Under the pieces are notes generated by a model, which saw only the letters and a list, made by a program, of their open reading frames with translations, searched no databases and was not told the DNA's origin. From assembly GCF_000373105.1 (NCBI RefSeq), contig NZ_KB890447.1, forward strand, positions 123,409-187,408: a stretch of DNA of 64,000 nt, read 5' to 3'. Both the position numbers and the translations under genes were made by a program. Below are positions 35,719 through 44,873 of the stretch, one piece after another. Each line of letters opens with the position of its first letter. Position 1 is the stretch's first letter. The DNA is from Neolewinella persica DSM 23188. GTDB lineage: Bacteria > Bacteroidota > Bacteroidia > Chitinophagales > Saprospiraceae.

Positions 35719-36839
35719 GCGATTTAAGTATAAAGAAACTGGGAGAGATCACGATTAACCTTGATAGGAAAAGGATACCTTTAAATTCAAAACAAAGAGC
35801 AGAAAAAGAATCTTCCCCTCAATACCCATATATCGGAGCGAATAATATAATGGGATATATTGACGAATACATTTTCGATGACCGAATATTGTGTATTGCA
35901 GAAGATGGAGGGAGTTGGGGAAGGAATGAGAGGTGTGCTAAAATATATGAAGGAAAGGTTTGGGTAAATAACCATGCACATGTACTTACAGAGTGCGAAG
36001 GAATAAGTCTAGATTACCTATGTTATTTTCTGAATTTTGCTGACCTCTCAATGAGTATTACAGGTGCAACACGTGGCAAACTTACGCAAGGTGCACTGAA
36101 CAATATCCTAGTTCCGGTACCTGAATTTGCTAACCAACAAAAAATCGCCCACCGCCTGGACCAAATCGACCGTCTCCGCCAGTCCCTGCGGGCGGAGGTG
36201 GCGGAATATGGGCGTTTGGGGGAGGCTGTTTTTTTGGAGATGTTTGCTAGGGATAAAGCAGTCAATTGGCCAGTTCGTTTATTCGGAGAATTAGCTGACT
36301 CTAGATTAGGGAAAATGCTTGATAAGAAGAAACAACACGGAAAAAGGCAGCGAAAATATCTTCGGAATGCAAATGTGCAGTGGTTCAGATTTGAATTAGA
36401 GGATTTGCATACAATGGATATAGAAGAATCCGAAGAGGAAAAGTATGGTTTAAAAAAAGGGGATGTTTTGATTTGTGAAGGTGGAGATATTGGGCGTGCA
36501 GCTATCTGGGACGATGAGCTTCAGTCTTGCTACTATCAGAAAGCGCTGCATCGTGTTCGGGTAAAGGAATCTCTAATGTCGCCTGATTTCCTAGTTCACT
36601 GGTTATACTTTCAGTCTAAGAATGGAGGCTTTGACGATTATAGTTCTTCAGCAACGATTGCTCATCTAACTGGAGCAAAGCTTAAGAAGATGAAAATAAG
36701 TTTACCCCCAATCAACCTCCAGCACAAATTCGCCGCCCGCATTCGCGCCATTGAGGCGTTGCGGGGGAAGGCGGAGTTGGCGTTATTGGAGGCTGATGGG
36801 TTGTTTGGGGCTACTTTGCAGGGGGTGTTTGGGGGATGA
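35715..36839 (+). CDS. hsdS: Type I restriction-modification specificity subunit
   Basis: A 374-residue HsdS with two target-recognition domains. TRD1 covers residues about 1-140 and ends in the typical VPVPEFANQQKIAHRLDQID, leading into a conserved helix (about 145-175). TRD2 covers about 180-335 and ends SLPPINLQHKFAARIRAIEA before the second helix. It recognises a bipartite DNA site and docks HsdM and HsdR. The TRD codons are AT-rich, whereas the two conserved helical blocks are GC-rich like hsdM. This suggests recent exchange of TRDs. It overlaps hsdM by four bases. Confidence 0.93.
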   Translation: MSDLSIKKLGEITINLDRKRIPLNSKQRAEKESSPQYPYIGANNIMGYIDEYIFDDRILCIAEDGGSWGRNERCAKIYEGKVWVNNHAHVLTECEGISLDYLCYFLNFADLSMSITGATRGKLTQGALNNILVPVPEFANQQKIAHRLDQIDRLRQSLRAEVAEYGRLGEAVFLEMFARDKAVNWPVRLFGELADSRLGKMLDKKKQHGKRQRKYLRNANVQWFRFELEDLHTMDIEESEEEKYGLKKGDVLICEGGDIGRAAIWDDELQSCYYQKALHRVRVKESLMSPDFLVHWLYFQSKNGGFDDYSSSATIAHLTGAKLKKMKISLPPINLQHKFAARIRAIEALRGKAELALLEADGLFGATLQGVFGG

Positions 36840-36987
36840 GAAGGTGTTGCTTGGTGATAAATGTCTATTGTTTTTTGTGAAAGCATATAGACTTGATTAA
36901 CTTTGGTGAAATTCCTTCAAGTATTTTTGAAATGTTTCTCGTGGTTTAAACCCGGATGTTTTACGTGCACCTTTACCGAATGATCTT

Positions 36988-37680
36988 ATGAGACTATCCT
37001 TCCACTTGTTGTTAGCGTGTATTTTTCTAAGTGGCGGTCTTGCTGCGCAGCTGTCCCCCTCGAACTTAGACGAAGACTGGGAGCACTGGTCGGAAACGGT
37101 AAAAATTTCGCTGGGTGTTCGTAAGGGCTTCATGAGCAGCGTGAGTTCTGCACCGGTGAACCTGAATACCTTTTTCGTGTGGAAGCCGGACCGGGAGATA
37201 GAAGAGATATGTGTTTTGGTGCGCACCAATGATGGGCTGTACAATGCCAATATGCGGTTTAATGTTGCGGGGGAAGCTCGGGGCTTCGTCGAGCTTGCCT
37301 GGCCAACGGCCTACAAAAAAGAATTACGGGGCTACAAGCGTGATGAAATAAGTATGATTGGGGCTATTGGTGATAATTGCGACGTCGGGGGGCAGGTGAC
37401 GGCCTGTAGTTTCGTACCGGAAGAGGTTGTAGAGCATCTTACCTTTTTTGTTAAAACCAGCGGGCTCACCGAATTCTCTATTTTAGACCCTGAGACGGGC
37501 AGCAAAAAATCTTTTACTTGTAGTCGGCTGGAGGGGCTTGCGGCATCCAAGGGGGTTAATTGCCGTTGTGAAGTGCCGCTCAGGCATTTTTCAAATGGCC
37601 GGCGATATTTTATTCAGGAGTTTCCTGAAGGAGAAGAGTTGGGGACCAATAATACTTACGAATTGAAAATCCGGCTCTGA
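36988..37680 (+). CDS. Secreted unknown protein, first gene of the module between hsdS and hsdR
   Basis: A 230-residue protein with a signal peptide (LSFHLLLACIFLSGGLAA). The mature part is beta-rich, with segments WKPDREIEEICVLVRTND and FVELAWPTAYKKELRGYKRD. Several cysteines lie in the second half (C133, C143 and C181 by approximate count, then CRC near 197), suggesting disulphides in the periplasm. No family is recognised. Its stop overlaps the next start (TGATG), so the two are translationally coupled. Its position inside the type I R-M locus is striking because it is exported. Confidence 0.7.
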   Translation: MRLSFHLLLACIFLSGGLAAQLSPSNLDEDWEHWSETVKISLGVRKGFMSSVSSAPVNLNTFFVWKPDREIEEICVLVRTNDGLYNANMRFNVAGEARGFVELAWPTAYKKELRGYKRDEISMIGAIGDNCDVGGQVTACSFVPEEVVEHLTFFVKTSGLTEFSILDPETGSKKSFTCSRLEGLAASKGVNCRCEVPLRHFSNGRRYFIQEFPEGEELGTNNTYELKIRL

Positions 37681-38666
37681 TGAGTAATTTTATAGTCATT
37701 GTGCTGGCAGTGGCCTTTTGGGCACTGACTGTGTTTTTCTTCTATTATTTTGCACCTGACCGTCGTGCCCGTTTTCTTCGGCGGGGCTTGGTTTTCTTTT
37801 CACTGGTAGCCTTCACTGCCTTCCTCATTGCCATATACCGGCCAGCCAATGCGCTGTACACCGTGGAGGCTCGCACAGAATACCTGGAGTTTACGAGCAC
37901 AGAGGTGGAAGGGCGTTTAAACCTCACTAACGTAAAATACATCAACCAGAGATCTCCGGTAATAGATTCTGTGTCCGGAAGTATCGCTACAGCACCGGGG
38001 GTGAAAATCCGACTGTTGCGAATTGGGCATGGTGCTTTTAGCATTGAATTAAGTTTTCCCGGTGACGCTCCGGGCCAACTGGGTATTTTTACGCGTACCG
38101 GGATGTCCCCCGATACCCTTATAGACCGCGCGCGCATAGTTTTGGCAAACCCCGATGAAGCGTTCAATGCTGGCAAAGGTCATCTTGTTTATTTTGAGGG
38201 GAAGGATTTGCAGGTAGGAAAGTATATTGCCAAGCCACCATCTTCCGCAAGTAGTGCCGTATTAAAGGAGGGGACGGTAACGGCGAGTGACCGCGAGCTG
38301 TTAGGTGAAGATCGCTATGAGAGCGTTCGTTACGACCTTGGCTACGGTGAAACGTTGACCTTTGAAACCAAGTTGAAGGACGGGCAGGCTTCAGGAGGGA
38401 TTGGCTTCGCGGTTTTAGATGGGGGGGCTGGTTTGAAAATGGCCTATAATATCAATGCTGAAAACGCCCGAATTGGTAAAGCCGGGATGGATAAGTCTGA
38501 TAAACACCTTCTCATCCGGCCAACCTTATTAAACCGGTTCTCTTCGGATGGCTTTTTGCAGGTTATTTCTTTCTTTTTCGCCAGCCTTTTGGTATTGACT
38601 ACGCTTTGGACCTTCTACTACGATACCCGCTCCTACCACGAGCTTAAAAAAAGCATTGACAAATGA
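37680..38666 (+). CDS. Membrane protein with large extracytoplasmic domain, second gene of the module
   Basis: A 328-residue protein. Two N-terminal transmembrane segments (about 4-25 and 36-54) and one near the C-terminus (about 285-307) bracket a roughly 230-residue beta-rich domain predicted outside the cytoplasm. The domain contains VEGRLNLTNVKYINQRSP and SIELSFPGDAPGQLGIFTR. A short charged cytoplasmic tail follows (SYHELKKSIDK). No family is recognised. It overlaps both neighbours by a few bases (TGATG upstream, ATGA downstream), an arrangement typical of subunits of one complex. Confidence 0.7.
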   Translation: MSNFIVIVLAVAFWALTVFFFYYFAPDRRARFLRRGLVFFSLVAFTAFLIAIYRPANALYTVEARTEYLEFTSTEVEGRLNLTNVKYINQRSPVIDSVSGSIATAPGVKIRLLRIGHGAFSIELSFPGDAPGQLGIFTRTGMSPDTLIDRARIVLANPDEAFNAGKGHLVYFEGKDLQVGKYIAKPPSSASSAVLKEGTVTASDRELLGEDRYESVRYDLGYGETLTFETKLKDGQASGGIGFAVLDGGAGLKMAYNINAENARIGKAGMDKSDKHLLIRPTLLNRFSSDGFLQVISFFFASLLVLTTLWTFYYDTRSYHELKKSIDK

Positions 38667-39670
38667 AGAAATACATACTATGTTTATTGGCTTCGACGCT
38701 TTGGTTCCTATCACAAGGAATACAGGGGCAGGCGCTCACTAATGGAGTTCGGGTGGTCAATCTGAAAGTGGATTATGATGAAGAAGGACAAGGGACGGTC
38801 TTTCGTCGGAACGGTGAAAGGCTTGTTGTTACGGCGGGCCATGTGGTTAAAAATGGCGCGGTTGTCGAGGTGGTCTCTGAGTTAAATGGCGCTAAAAGCG
38901 AGGCGTCGGGTGTACATCTTTTTAGCGGGCTCGATCTCGGTACCGTTACTTGGCCAGGACAGGCTTATTTAGAGGAATTACGCCCTTGGAAGGTGGGAGG
39001 AAACTATCGTAAGCTACTTCGGACGGGTAAGGATTTTCGTCTTGTTACGAGGGATAAAGATGGTCGTGAATCCAGGCGGGAAGTCAGAGTGGTCGGGGCA
39101 GAAGACGACAAATTAGATATTCATTTTGTAAGGGACTTTACCTTTGAGGAAGGAGAAAGTGGGGGCGCACTTATCCTTCGCCCCAAGAGTGGAAAGGACA
39201 TCTACATGGGGCTGCTGTACGAGAAATCCGGAGACGGTGCCACCGGCTACGTTTATCCTGCAGATGTTATGGATGACCTGATAAAACGGCGGATGAAGGA
39301 GATTAAATCTAGCTCTGTGCGCAAATTAATTCCTGCTATTGGCTACTTGGGAGCGGTGGTTGCTGTAGGTACAGGCTACCTTTCTACTTATCAGAACGCA
39401 GAAAAGGTTTACGAAGATTACGCGAATAACTTACAGGAAAGCACATATGCAGCGTTGAACACTGGTTTTTCCAGCAGGGGTGCCGCTTATAAAGAGTCGG
39501 AGCGGCTGCGTAAGAAATCATTACGGCTTTATATGGTTGGTGGTGGTTTAGCAGTTGGTTCTGCTTTATATCAACTAGTAACCAAGCCAAGCAAGATTGA
39601 CAAGCCTGTGGATAACGACTTTGAGTTTAAAGTCGAAAGCTCTGGAGTTTCCCTTACCTATACTTTTTAG
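38663..39670 (+). CDS. Trypsin-like serine protease with hydrophobic C-terminal domain
   Basis: A 335-residue protein with a signal peptide (ILCLLASTLWFLSQGIQG). The S1/trypsin-like domain spans about residues 25-220, with catalytic His 60 in VVTAGHVV, Asp 91 in SGLDLGTV and Ser 166 in GESGGAL. Residues about 230-335 hold two hydrophobic segments (LIPAIGYLGAVVAVGTGYLS and LYMVGGGLAVGSALYQLV), suggesting membrane attachment. The arrangement recalls envelope proteases, but no HtrA-type PDZ domain follows. It is the third member of the coupled module. What it cleaves is unknown. Confidence 0.8.
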   Translation: MKKYILCLLASTLWFLSQGIQGQALTNGVRVVNLKVDYDEEGQGTVFRRNGERLVVTAGHVVKNGAVVEVVSELNGAKSEASGVHLFSGLDLGTVTWPGQAYLEELRPWKVGGNYRKLLRTGKDFRLVTRDKDGRESRREVRVVGAEDDKLDIHFVRDFTFEEGESGGALILRPKSGKDIYMGLLYEKSGDGATGYVYPADVMDDLIKRRMKEIKSSSVRKLIPAIGYLGAVVAVGTGYLSTYQNAEKVYEDYANNLQESTYAALNTGFSSRGAAYKESERLRKKSLRLYMVGGGLAVGSALYQLVTKPSKIDKPVDNDFEFKVESSGVSLTYTF

Positions 39671-39688
39671 ACATTTAATCCCTCAATT

Positions 39689-41068
39689 ATGCGTAACTTT
39701 ATAATCCTGATCTCCCTTATCCTGCTTTCTGGTTGCCTTACAGACCCATTTAGTTCATTTGAGGAAATTGAGTCTATTTCAGAACCTGTCCGGATTGATC
39801 GCCAAATTTTGTCTTTTGAAGATTTTGAAGGTATTTCTGCCGGAGATAATAATTCAATTACTCCTTTAGGGGTGGTAACTGATTATACAGTTAGTGAAGA
39901 CCCTGTTACAGGGAATAGTTTCCTGACAGGAAAGGGAGAGGGGAGTATAATAGTGCCAGAGGTAGAGCTTTCCTCTATTGATTCATTTACGTTTACTTGT
40001 TGGATGCGAACGTATTCAAATAATTTTGAACGTATTTTGTCTCAAACAGTTAATGGTGCGGATTCTGCGCGAATCATTATAACTAACGACCGGATCTCAG
40101 TGGGCGTAAATTCCTTGAATGATAGTGCTCCATTAATGGGATTATTGTTTAATGGAGAATGGGCCATGCTGACAGTTACTTCCGCTTCTGTGAATGTTGA
40201 GGTACCTAGTTCGGGCTCCTTAATCTACATCAATGGAGATTTAATAACTTCTTCCAGTGCCGGTCTATTGAAATTCGAACAGGGACCGGTACTTAAACTG
40301 ATGGACCGCTTTACCGGAGATTTCGACGGACTGAAAATATTTGATACTAAACTTAACGAGGCTGAAATTAGAGACCTTTACCTTCAGAGCCGTTCGCGTT
40401 ATCCTGAAAAACAAGAAGAAGCCATAGTGCCAGATGGACTGGCGTCTTATTACAGGTTTGACGATGGAGATGGCTCGCTTGATGCAGTCAGCAGACTGAA
40501 CGGAACTTTTTCAGGAACTCCTACTTTCGGAGAAGACGTAAGTATAGCCTCTGGTCGTTCATTGTCCTTTGACAATACTTCTGGCAATAGGTCTGTTTTA
40601 GAAATTTCCTGCTCCTTATTCGATAATGTTAATGGTTTTTCGCTCTCTTTTTGGGCAAAGAGTACTGCAGCAGTTTATAGCCCGATGATTATTCAAGGAC
40701 CGAATCTATTTGCAGGAACGCACTTAGTCAGTTTTAACAATGGAGAAGTTTTTGCTGGGAATACGGAATATTGTTTTACTTGCCCACCTAACGCGGAGGT
40801 GTATAATGATGGTGAATGGCATCACTTCACTATTACTTGTTTCAGTATAAATACCTCTGCGCCCAACATCCCAATGACACTATATGTAGATGGAGCCTTT
40901 GAGGGCCAATCGCCTAATAGCGAAATAAATTTCCTGTCAGATCATAAGCTTATAATTGGAGGAGATGGTTCCGGTACTTCATTTACAGGTAGTATTGATA
41001 ATATTCGCTTGTACAATCGGCCGATATCAGAAGAAGAAGCACGTGAAATATTTAATAGTGGTTCATAG
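39689..41068 (+). CDS. Lipoprotein with two LamG/concanavalin-like domains
   Basis: A 459-residue lipoprotein (signal FIILISLILLSGCL). Two LamG-like jelly-roll domains are visible at about residues 70-235 and 250-455, each with SFTFTCWMR/FSLSFWAKS type strands and ending in GDFDGLKIFDTKLNEAEIRD or GSIDNIRLYNRPISEEEARE. Such domains bind carbohydrate or protein on the cell surface. It begins 18 bases after the protease gene and is probably in the same operon. Its base composition is clearly more AT-rich than the R-M genes, suggesting separate acquisition. Confidence 0.82.
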   Translation: MRNFIILISLILLSGCLTDPFSSFEEIESISEPVRIDRQILSFEDFEGISAGDNNSITPLGVVTDYTVSEDPVTGNSFLTGKGEGSIIVPEVELSSIDSFTFTCWMRTYSNNFERILSQTVNGADSARIIITNDRISVGVNSLNDSAPLMGLLFNGEWAMLTVTSASVNVEVPSSGSLIYINGDLITSSSAGLLKFEQGPVLKLMDRFTGDFDGLKIFDTKLNEAEIRDLYLQSRSRYPEKQEEAIVPDGLASYYRFDDGDGSLDAVSRLNGTFSGTPTFGEDVSIASGRSLSFDNTSGNRSVLEISCSLFDNVNGFSLSFWAKSTAAVYSPMIIQGPNLFAGTHLVSFNNGEVFAGNTEYCFTCPPNAEVYNDGEWHHFTITCFSINTSAPNIPMTLYVDGAFEGQSPNSEINFLSDHKLIIGGDGSGTSFTGSIDNIRLYNRPISEEEAREIFNSGS

Positions 41069-41220
41069 GTTGAATAATTGCCTGCTAACCTTTACCTGTG
41101 CAGGTAGTGGGGTGAATTTGACTTTGTCGGGTTAATTACCAGAATCTTTCAGAGTGAAGAAACCTTGGTTATTTTACTCTTTTTCCTATCTTATCATATG
41201 TAACTTTAGCTACCTCAGCC
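41069..41220. other. Short intergenic stretch before hsdR
   Basis: AT-rich sequence with no gene. No in-frame ATG precedes the TTG start of hsdR. Confidence 0.4.
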
Positions 41221-44200
41221 TTGTCCAACTTCACCTTCCTAACCCCCGAGTGGCCCACCCTTTATAATAAAGCTCGCCGCTCCGAAACCCGCGCTCGTAC
41301 CGAGCCGGTTTCGTCATTGACCTACGCCCGGCTGGCCATGGAGGAAGCGGTTTACCAGCTATACGACTTGGAGTACCTGGACACGCCATATAATACCGCG
41401 CTTAATAACCTGATGACGGAGCCGGAATTTGTCCGGCTGGTGCCAACTACTCTGCTGAAGGGCCTGCACATCGTCCGGAAAAACGGCAACCAGGCTGCGC
41501 ACTATGGCAATAGAGTGAGTGATCAGGAGGCGATTACGAGTTTGCACTACCTGTTTTCTTTCCTGAAATGGTTTGCGGGCAAATACAGTGAGGCGGAGCC
41601 GGAGTTGCCGGGAGGATTTGACGGCGGGTTCATTCCCCTGGAAGAGGGAGATGCATCGGCAAAGGTCGCCCAGGCAACAGCGCGCGCCCAATTAGAGGAA
41701 GCCATTGCGGCGGGACTGAAACTAGAGGCGGATTTTAAGAAATTGCAGGAAGAGCGGGATGCACTGGCGGCGGAAGCCCAACACAGTAAGGAAGCCCGTG
41801 CCCGGCTGCAGGCACAGATACTGGCCCAGCAAGCAGAGGTGGCGGAGCGCAAGGCAAGCCGCACGGTGGAAGTCGCCTCCGAATTCAGCGAAGCCGAAAC
41901 CCGCAAGCACCTCATCGACGCCAGTTTGGCGGAGGCTGGCTGGCACTTGCTGCGCAATGGACGGGAGCTTGAATTTGAAGTGACGGGGATGCCGGTGTCC
42001 CGGCAAAGCAAGAACGGGCGGGGCTTTGTGGATTACGTTTTGTGGGGAGACGACGGCCAACCGCTCGCGCTGGTAGAGGCAAAACGCACCAGTGCCGACC
42101 CGGAAAAAGGACGCCACCAGGCTTGGCTTTACGCTAATGCCCTGGAGCAAACTTACGGCCGGCGGCCCGTTATTTTCTACACGAACGGCTACGATATTTA
42201 TCTGCTCGACGATGCGTTTTACAGCGCTCCGCGTCAGGTGTCGGGCTTCCTGACCAAGGACACGCTGGTCTGGCGTATCCAGCAACGAGGATTGCGGCAA
42301 GACATCCGGAAGGTTAGCCCTAAAGCGGACATTGCCGGCAGGAGTTACCAGCAGTTAGCGATTCAACGGGTGACGGAAGCCCTGCTCGCGAAACCTTCCC
42401 CTGCACCTGCGGCCGCGCCTACTGCTGAAGCTCCCGTGCTCAATGACGGGCCGACCATAAATACCTATGCGAAACTACGGGGCAGTCGCCGTACCGCGCT
42501 GCTAGTGATGGCGACTGGTTCGGGCAAAACCCGGACAGCGGCGGCCCTGACCGACATATTGCTGAACCATGGCTGGGCACGCCGTATTCTTTTCCTGGCA
42601 GATCGCAATGCGCTGGTCACCCAGGCAAAGGACAGTTTCAACGAACACCTTCCAGAGGTTTCGGCCATCAACCTGACGACCGAAAAGGAGAACGATAAGA
42701 CGAGGCTGGTCTTTAGTACCTACCCCACGATGTTGAACCGGATCGAGGCTTCTTATCGGGGCGCGGCCGCAGGTGCAGGGGAGGGTAAAGGCACCGGGCC
42801 CTACTTCGGCATTGGTCACTTCGATCTCATCATAGTTGACGAGGCCCACCGGAGTGTCTATAATCGATACCAGGCTATCTTCGATTACTTTGATGCCATG
42901 GTACTAGGTCTTACCGCTACCCCTCGCAGCGCCATCGACCGCAATACCTACGAACATTTCGGCTGCGCTGATGACGACCCTACCTTCGAGTATCCACTTG
43001 ATGAGGCCGTTGCGGTCGGTCACCTGGTCAGCTACCAAAACATTGACGTCTCCACCAAATTCATCCGTGAAGGCATCAAGTACGCCGAACTAAACGAACG
43101 GGAGAAAGCGGCTTACGAAGAAGAGTTTCGGGACAACGTCAGCGGCGAACTGCCCGAGGAAATTGCGGCCTCCTCGATGAATAAATGGCTGTTTAACAAA
43201 GACACGGTCAACAAGGTGCTTGACACCCTGATGGCACAGGGCCTGAAGATCGAAGGCGGCGATAAAATCGGGCGAACCATCATTTTTGCCGTGAATAAAA
43301 AGCACGCTGATTTCATTACAGAATGCTTCATTGCTCGCTACCCGGAACTGCCCTCGGGCGCTATTGCCAAGATCTACAACGATATATCCCACGCTGATAC
43401 GCTGATCAAGAGCTTTTGCAATAAGTTCGAGGAGAAATTACCCCAGATCGCTATTTCTGTGGACATGATGGACACCGGGATTGATGCCCCACGGGTACTG
43501 AACCTGGTATTCTTTAAGGTGGTCCGGTCCTTCGCCAAATTCTGGCAGATGATCGGCCGGGGCACCCGTACCTGTCCGGATGTATTCGGGCCAGAGCAAC
43601 CGAAAGAGCAATTTCTGATCTTCGACGTTTGTCAGAATTTCGAGTTTTTTGCGGTGAACCAAAATGGCAGGGACGCAGGTAGCCAGTTGCCGCTCTCCGC
43701 TAAGATTTTCGTTGCCCGCTTACAACTAAGCCAGCTGCTGTTTCAAACCGGCGATGTTGAAAATGCCGGCTACGGTCGCCGCCTGCTGGATTTTCTGCAC
43801 GGGCAATTGTCGGAACTACGTACGGAGGAGCAACAACGTCGTTTCCGGGTCCGTAATGCCCGTCGTTACCTGGATGCCTACGCCGACCGTAAAAAGTGGG
43901 ACCAGCTGAACAACGACCACATTGGAGAATTGAACCGGGAGATTGCCCCATTGGTACTTCCTTCGGCGGACGAAGAGTCTGCCCGCCGGTTCGATTTATT
44001 GATGCTGCAACTACAAATTTTGGGCTTGCAGGGCGGCGGGTCAAAACAGGAACAACTACAGAGTAAATTGATCCAGATCGCGACCGGCCTGAGCAAGAAA
44101 TTCGGCGTGCCGGAAGTATTGGCCAAAGCTGATTTGATTCATGAAATGCAAAACCCGGAATTTTATCCGGACAAAACCTCGGACGATCTGGATCACATCC

Positions 44201-44784
44201 GTACGGAGATCAGGAACCTGCTGATTTACCTTTCTTCAGACGGCCAGAAACCAATCTATACGAATTTTACGGACGGGGAGTTGGCGGGGACAATCGGAGA
44301 ACCACTGCCTGGCGGCGGAAGTGATATCTATCGCCGTAGGGTAGAGGCTTATTTGCGGGAACACCGCCAACACGTCACCATCCGTAAGCTCCGAAATAAC
44401 GAACCCATCACCCCGGCGGAGATGGATGCGCTCAACGACCTCTTGTTTCAGCAGGGCCCACTGAACAGCCGGGAAGAATTTTCCACCGCGTTTCCGGATA
44501 AGCCATTGACGGTTTTTGTCCGCCGCCTGTTGGGGATGGAAGAGTCGGCCGCCCGCGCTGCTTTTGCTGAATTTCTCCACTCCGGTACCTTCTCTGCTGA
44601 TCAGATGACTTTTCTGGAGAACATCATCAGCTACCTGACGAAAAACGGCATCATCGACCCCGGAATGTTGTTTGAGGCTCCATTCACGGATTTACATGAT
44701 AATGGTATCCTGGGGGTGTTTGATGATGCGCAGGCGCAGCGGCTGGTGGCGGTGGTTCGGCGGGTTAATGGGGAGGTAGGGTGA
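41221..44784 (+). CDS. hsdR: Type I restriction enzyme R subunit with DUF4145 N-terminus
   Basis: An 1187-residue restriction and translocation subunit. Residues about 1-120 are a DUF4145 domain. A coiled coil follows (about 150-220). The PD-(D/E)XK nuclease has Asp near 271 and E286-A-K288 in LVEAKRTS. The helicase has Walker A in ATGSGKTRTAAAL from residue 431 and the DEAH box near residue 540 in LIIVDEAHRS, with LTATPR next. Two in-frame copies of the dispersed repeat encode PAPAAAP (about 398-404) and GAAAGAG (about 513-519), the latter just before the DEAH strand. The start is TTG. It lies 4.4 kb from hsdS, separated by the protease module, on the same strand. Confidence 0.92.
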   Translation: MSNFTFLTPEWPTLYNKARRSETRARTEPVSSLTYARLAMEEAVYQLYDLEYLDTPYNTALNNLMTEPEFVRLVPTTLLKGLHIVRKNGNQAAHYGNRVSDQEAITSLHYLFSFLKWFAGKYSEAEPELPGGFDGGFIPLEEGDASAKVAQATARAQLEEAIAAGLKLEADFKKLQEERDALAAEAQHSKEARARLQAQILAQQAEVAERKASRTVEVASEFSEAETRKHLIDASLAEAGWHLLRNGRELEFEVTGMPVSRQSKNGRGFVDYVLWGDDGQPLALVEAKRTSADPEKGRHQAWLYANALEQTYGRRPVIFYTNGYDIYLLDDAFYSAPRQVSGFLTKDTLVWRIQQRGLRQDIRKVSPKADIAGRSYQQLAIQRVTEALLAKPSPAPAAAPTAEAPVLNDGPTINTYAKLRGSRRTALLVMATGSGKTRTAAALTDILLNHGWARRILFLADRNALVTQAKDSFNEHLPEVSAINLTTEKENDKTRLVFSTYPTMLNRIEASYRGAAAGAGEGKGTGPYFGIGHFDLIIVDEAHRSVYNRYQAIFDYFDAMVLGLTATPRSAIDRNTYEHFGCADDDPTFEYPLDEAVAVGHLVSYQNIDVSTKFIREGIKYAELNEREKAAYEEEFRDNVSGELPEEIAASSMNKWLFNKDTVNKVLDTLMAQGLKIEGGDKIGRTIIFAVNKKHADFITECFIARYPELPSGAIAKIYNDISHADTLIKSFCNKFEEKLPQIAISVDMMDTGIDAPRVLNLVFFKVVRSFAKFWQMIGRGTRTCPDVFGPEQPKEQFLIFDVCQNFEFFAVNQNGRDAGSQLPLSAKIFVARLQLSQLLFQTGDVENAGYGRRLLDFLHGQLSELRTEEQQRRFRVRNARRYLDAYADRKKWDQLNNDHIGELNREIAPLVLPSADEESARRFDLLMLQLQILGLQGGGSKQEQLQSKLIQIATGLSKKFGVPEVLAKADLIHEMQNPEFYPDKTSDDLDHIRTEIRNLLIYLSSDGQKPIYTNFTDGELAGTIGEPLPGGGSDIYRRRVEAYLREHRQHVTIRKLRNNEPITPAEMDALNDLLFQQGPLNSREEFSTAFPDKPLTVFVRRLLGMEESAARAAFAEFLHSGTFSADQMTFLENIISYLTKNGIIDPGMLFEAPFTDLHDNGILGVFDDAQAQRLVAVVRRVNGEVG
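42412..42429 (+). repeat. Dispersed 19-bp repeat inside hsdR, C-rich orientation
   Basis: TGCACCTGCGGCCGCGCC, perfect consensus, encoding APAAAP in the linker between nuclease and helicase domains. Confidence 0.8.
42759..42777 (+). repeat. Dispersed 19-bp repeat inside hsdR, G-rich orientation
   Basis: GGGCGCGGCCGCAGGTGCA, perfect inverted consensus, 330 bases after the first copy and in frame within a loop before the DEAH motif. Confidence 0.8.
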
Positions 44785-44873
44785 AAAGTTAGAAAATATT
44801 GGATGAAACATGGATTGTTTTTAAAGCAACTATCTTTCAGGCAAATGTCAAAAAGTAAACCTAAAAGTTTAGA

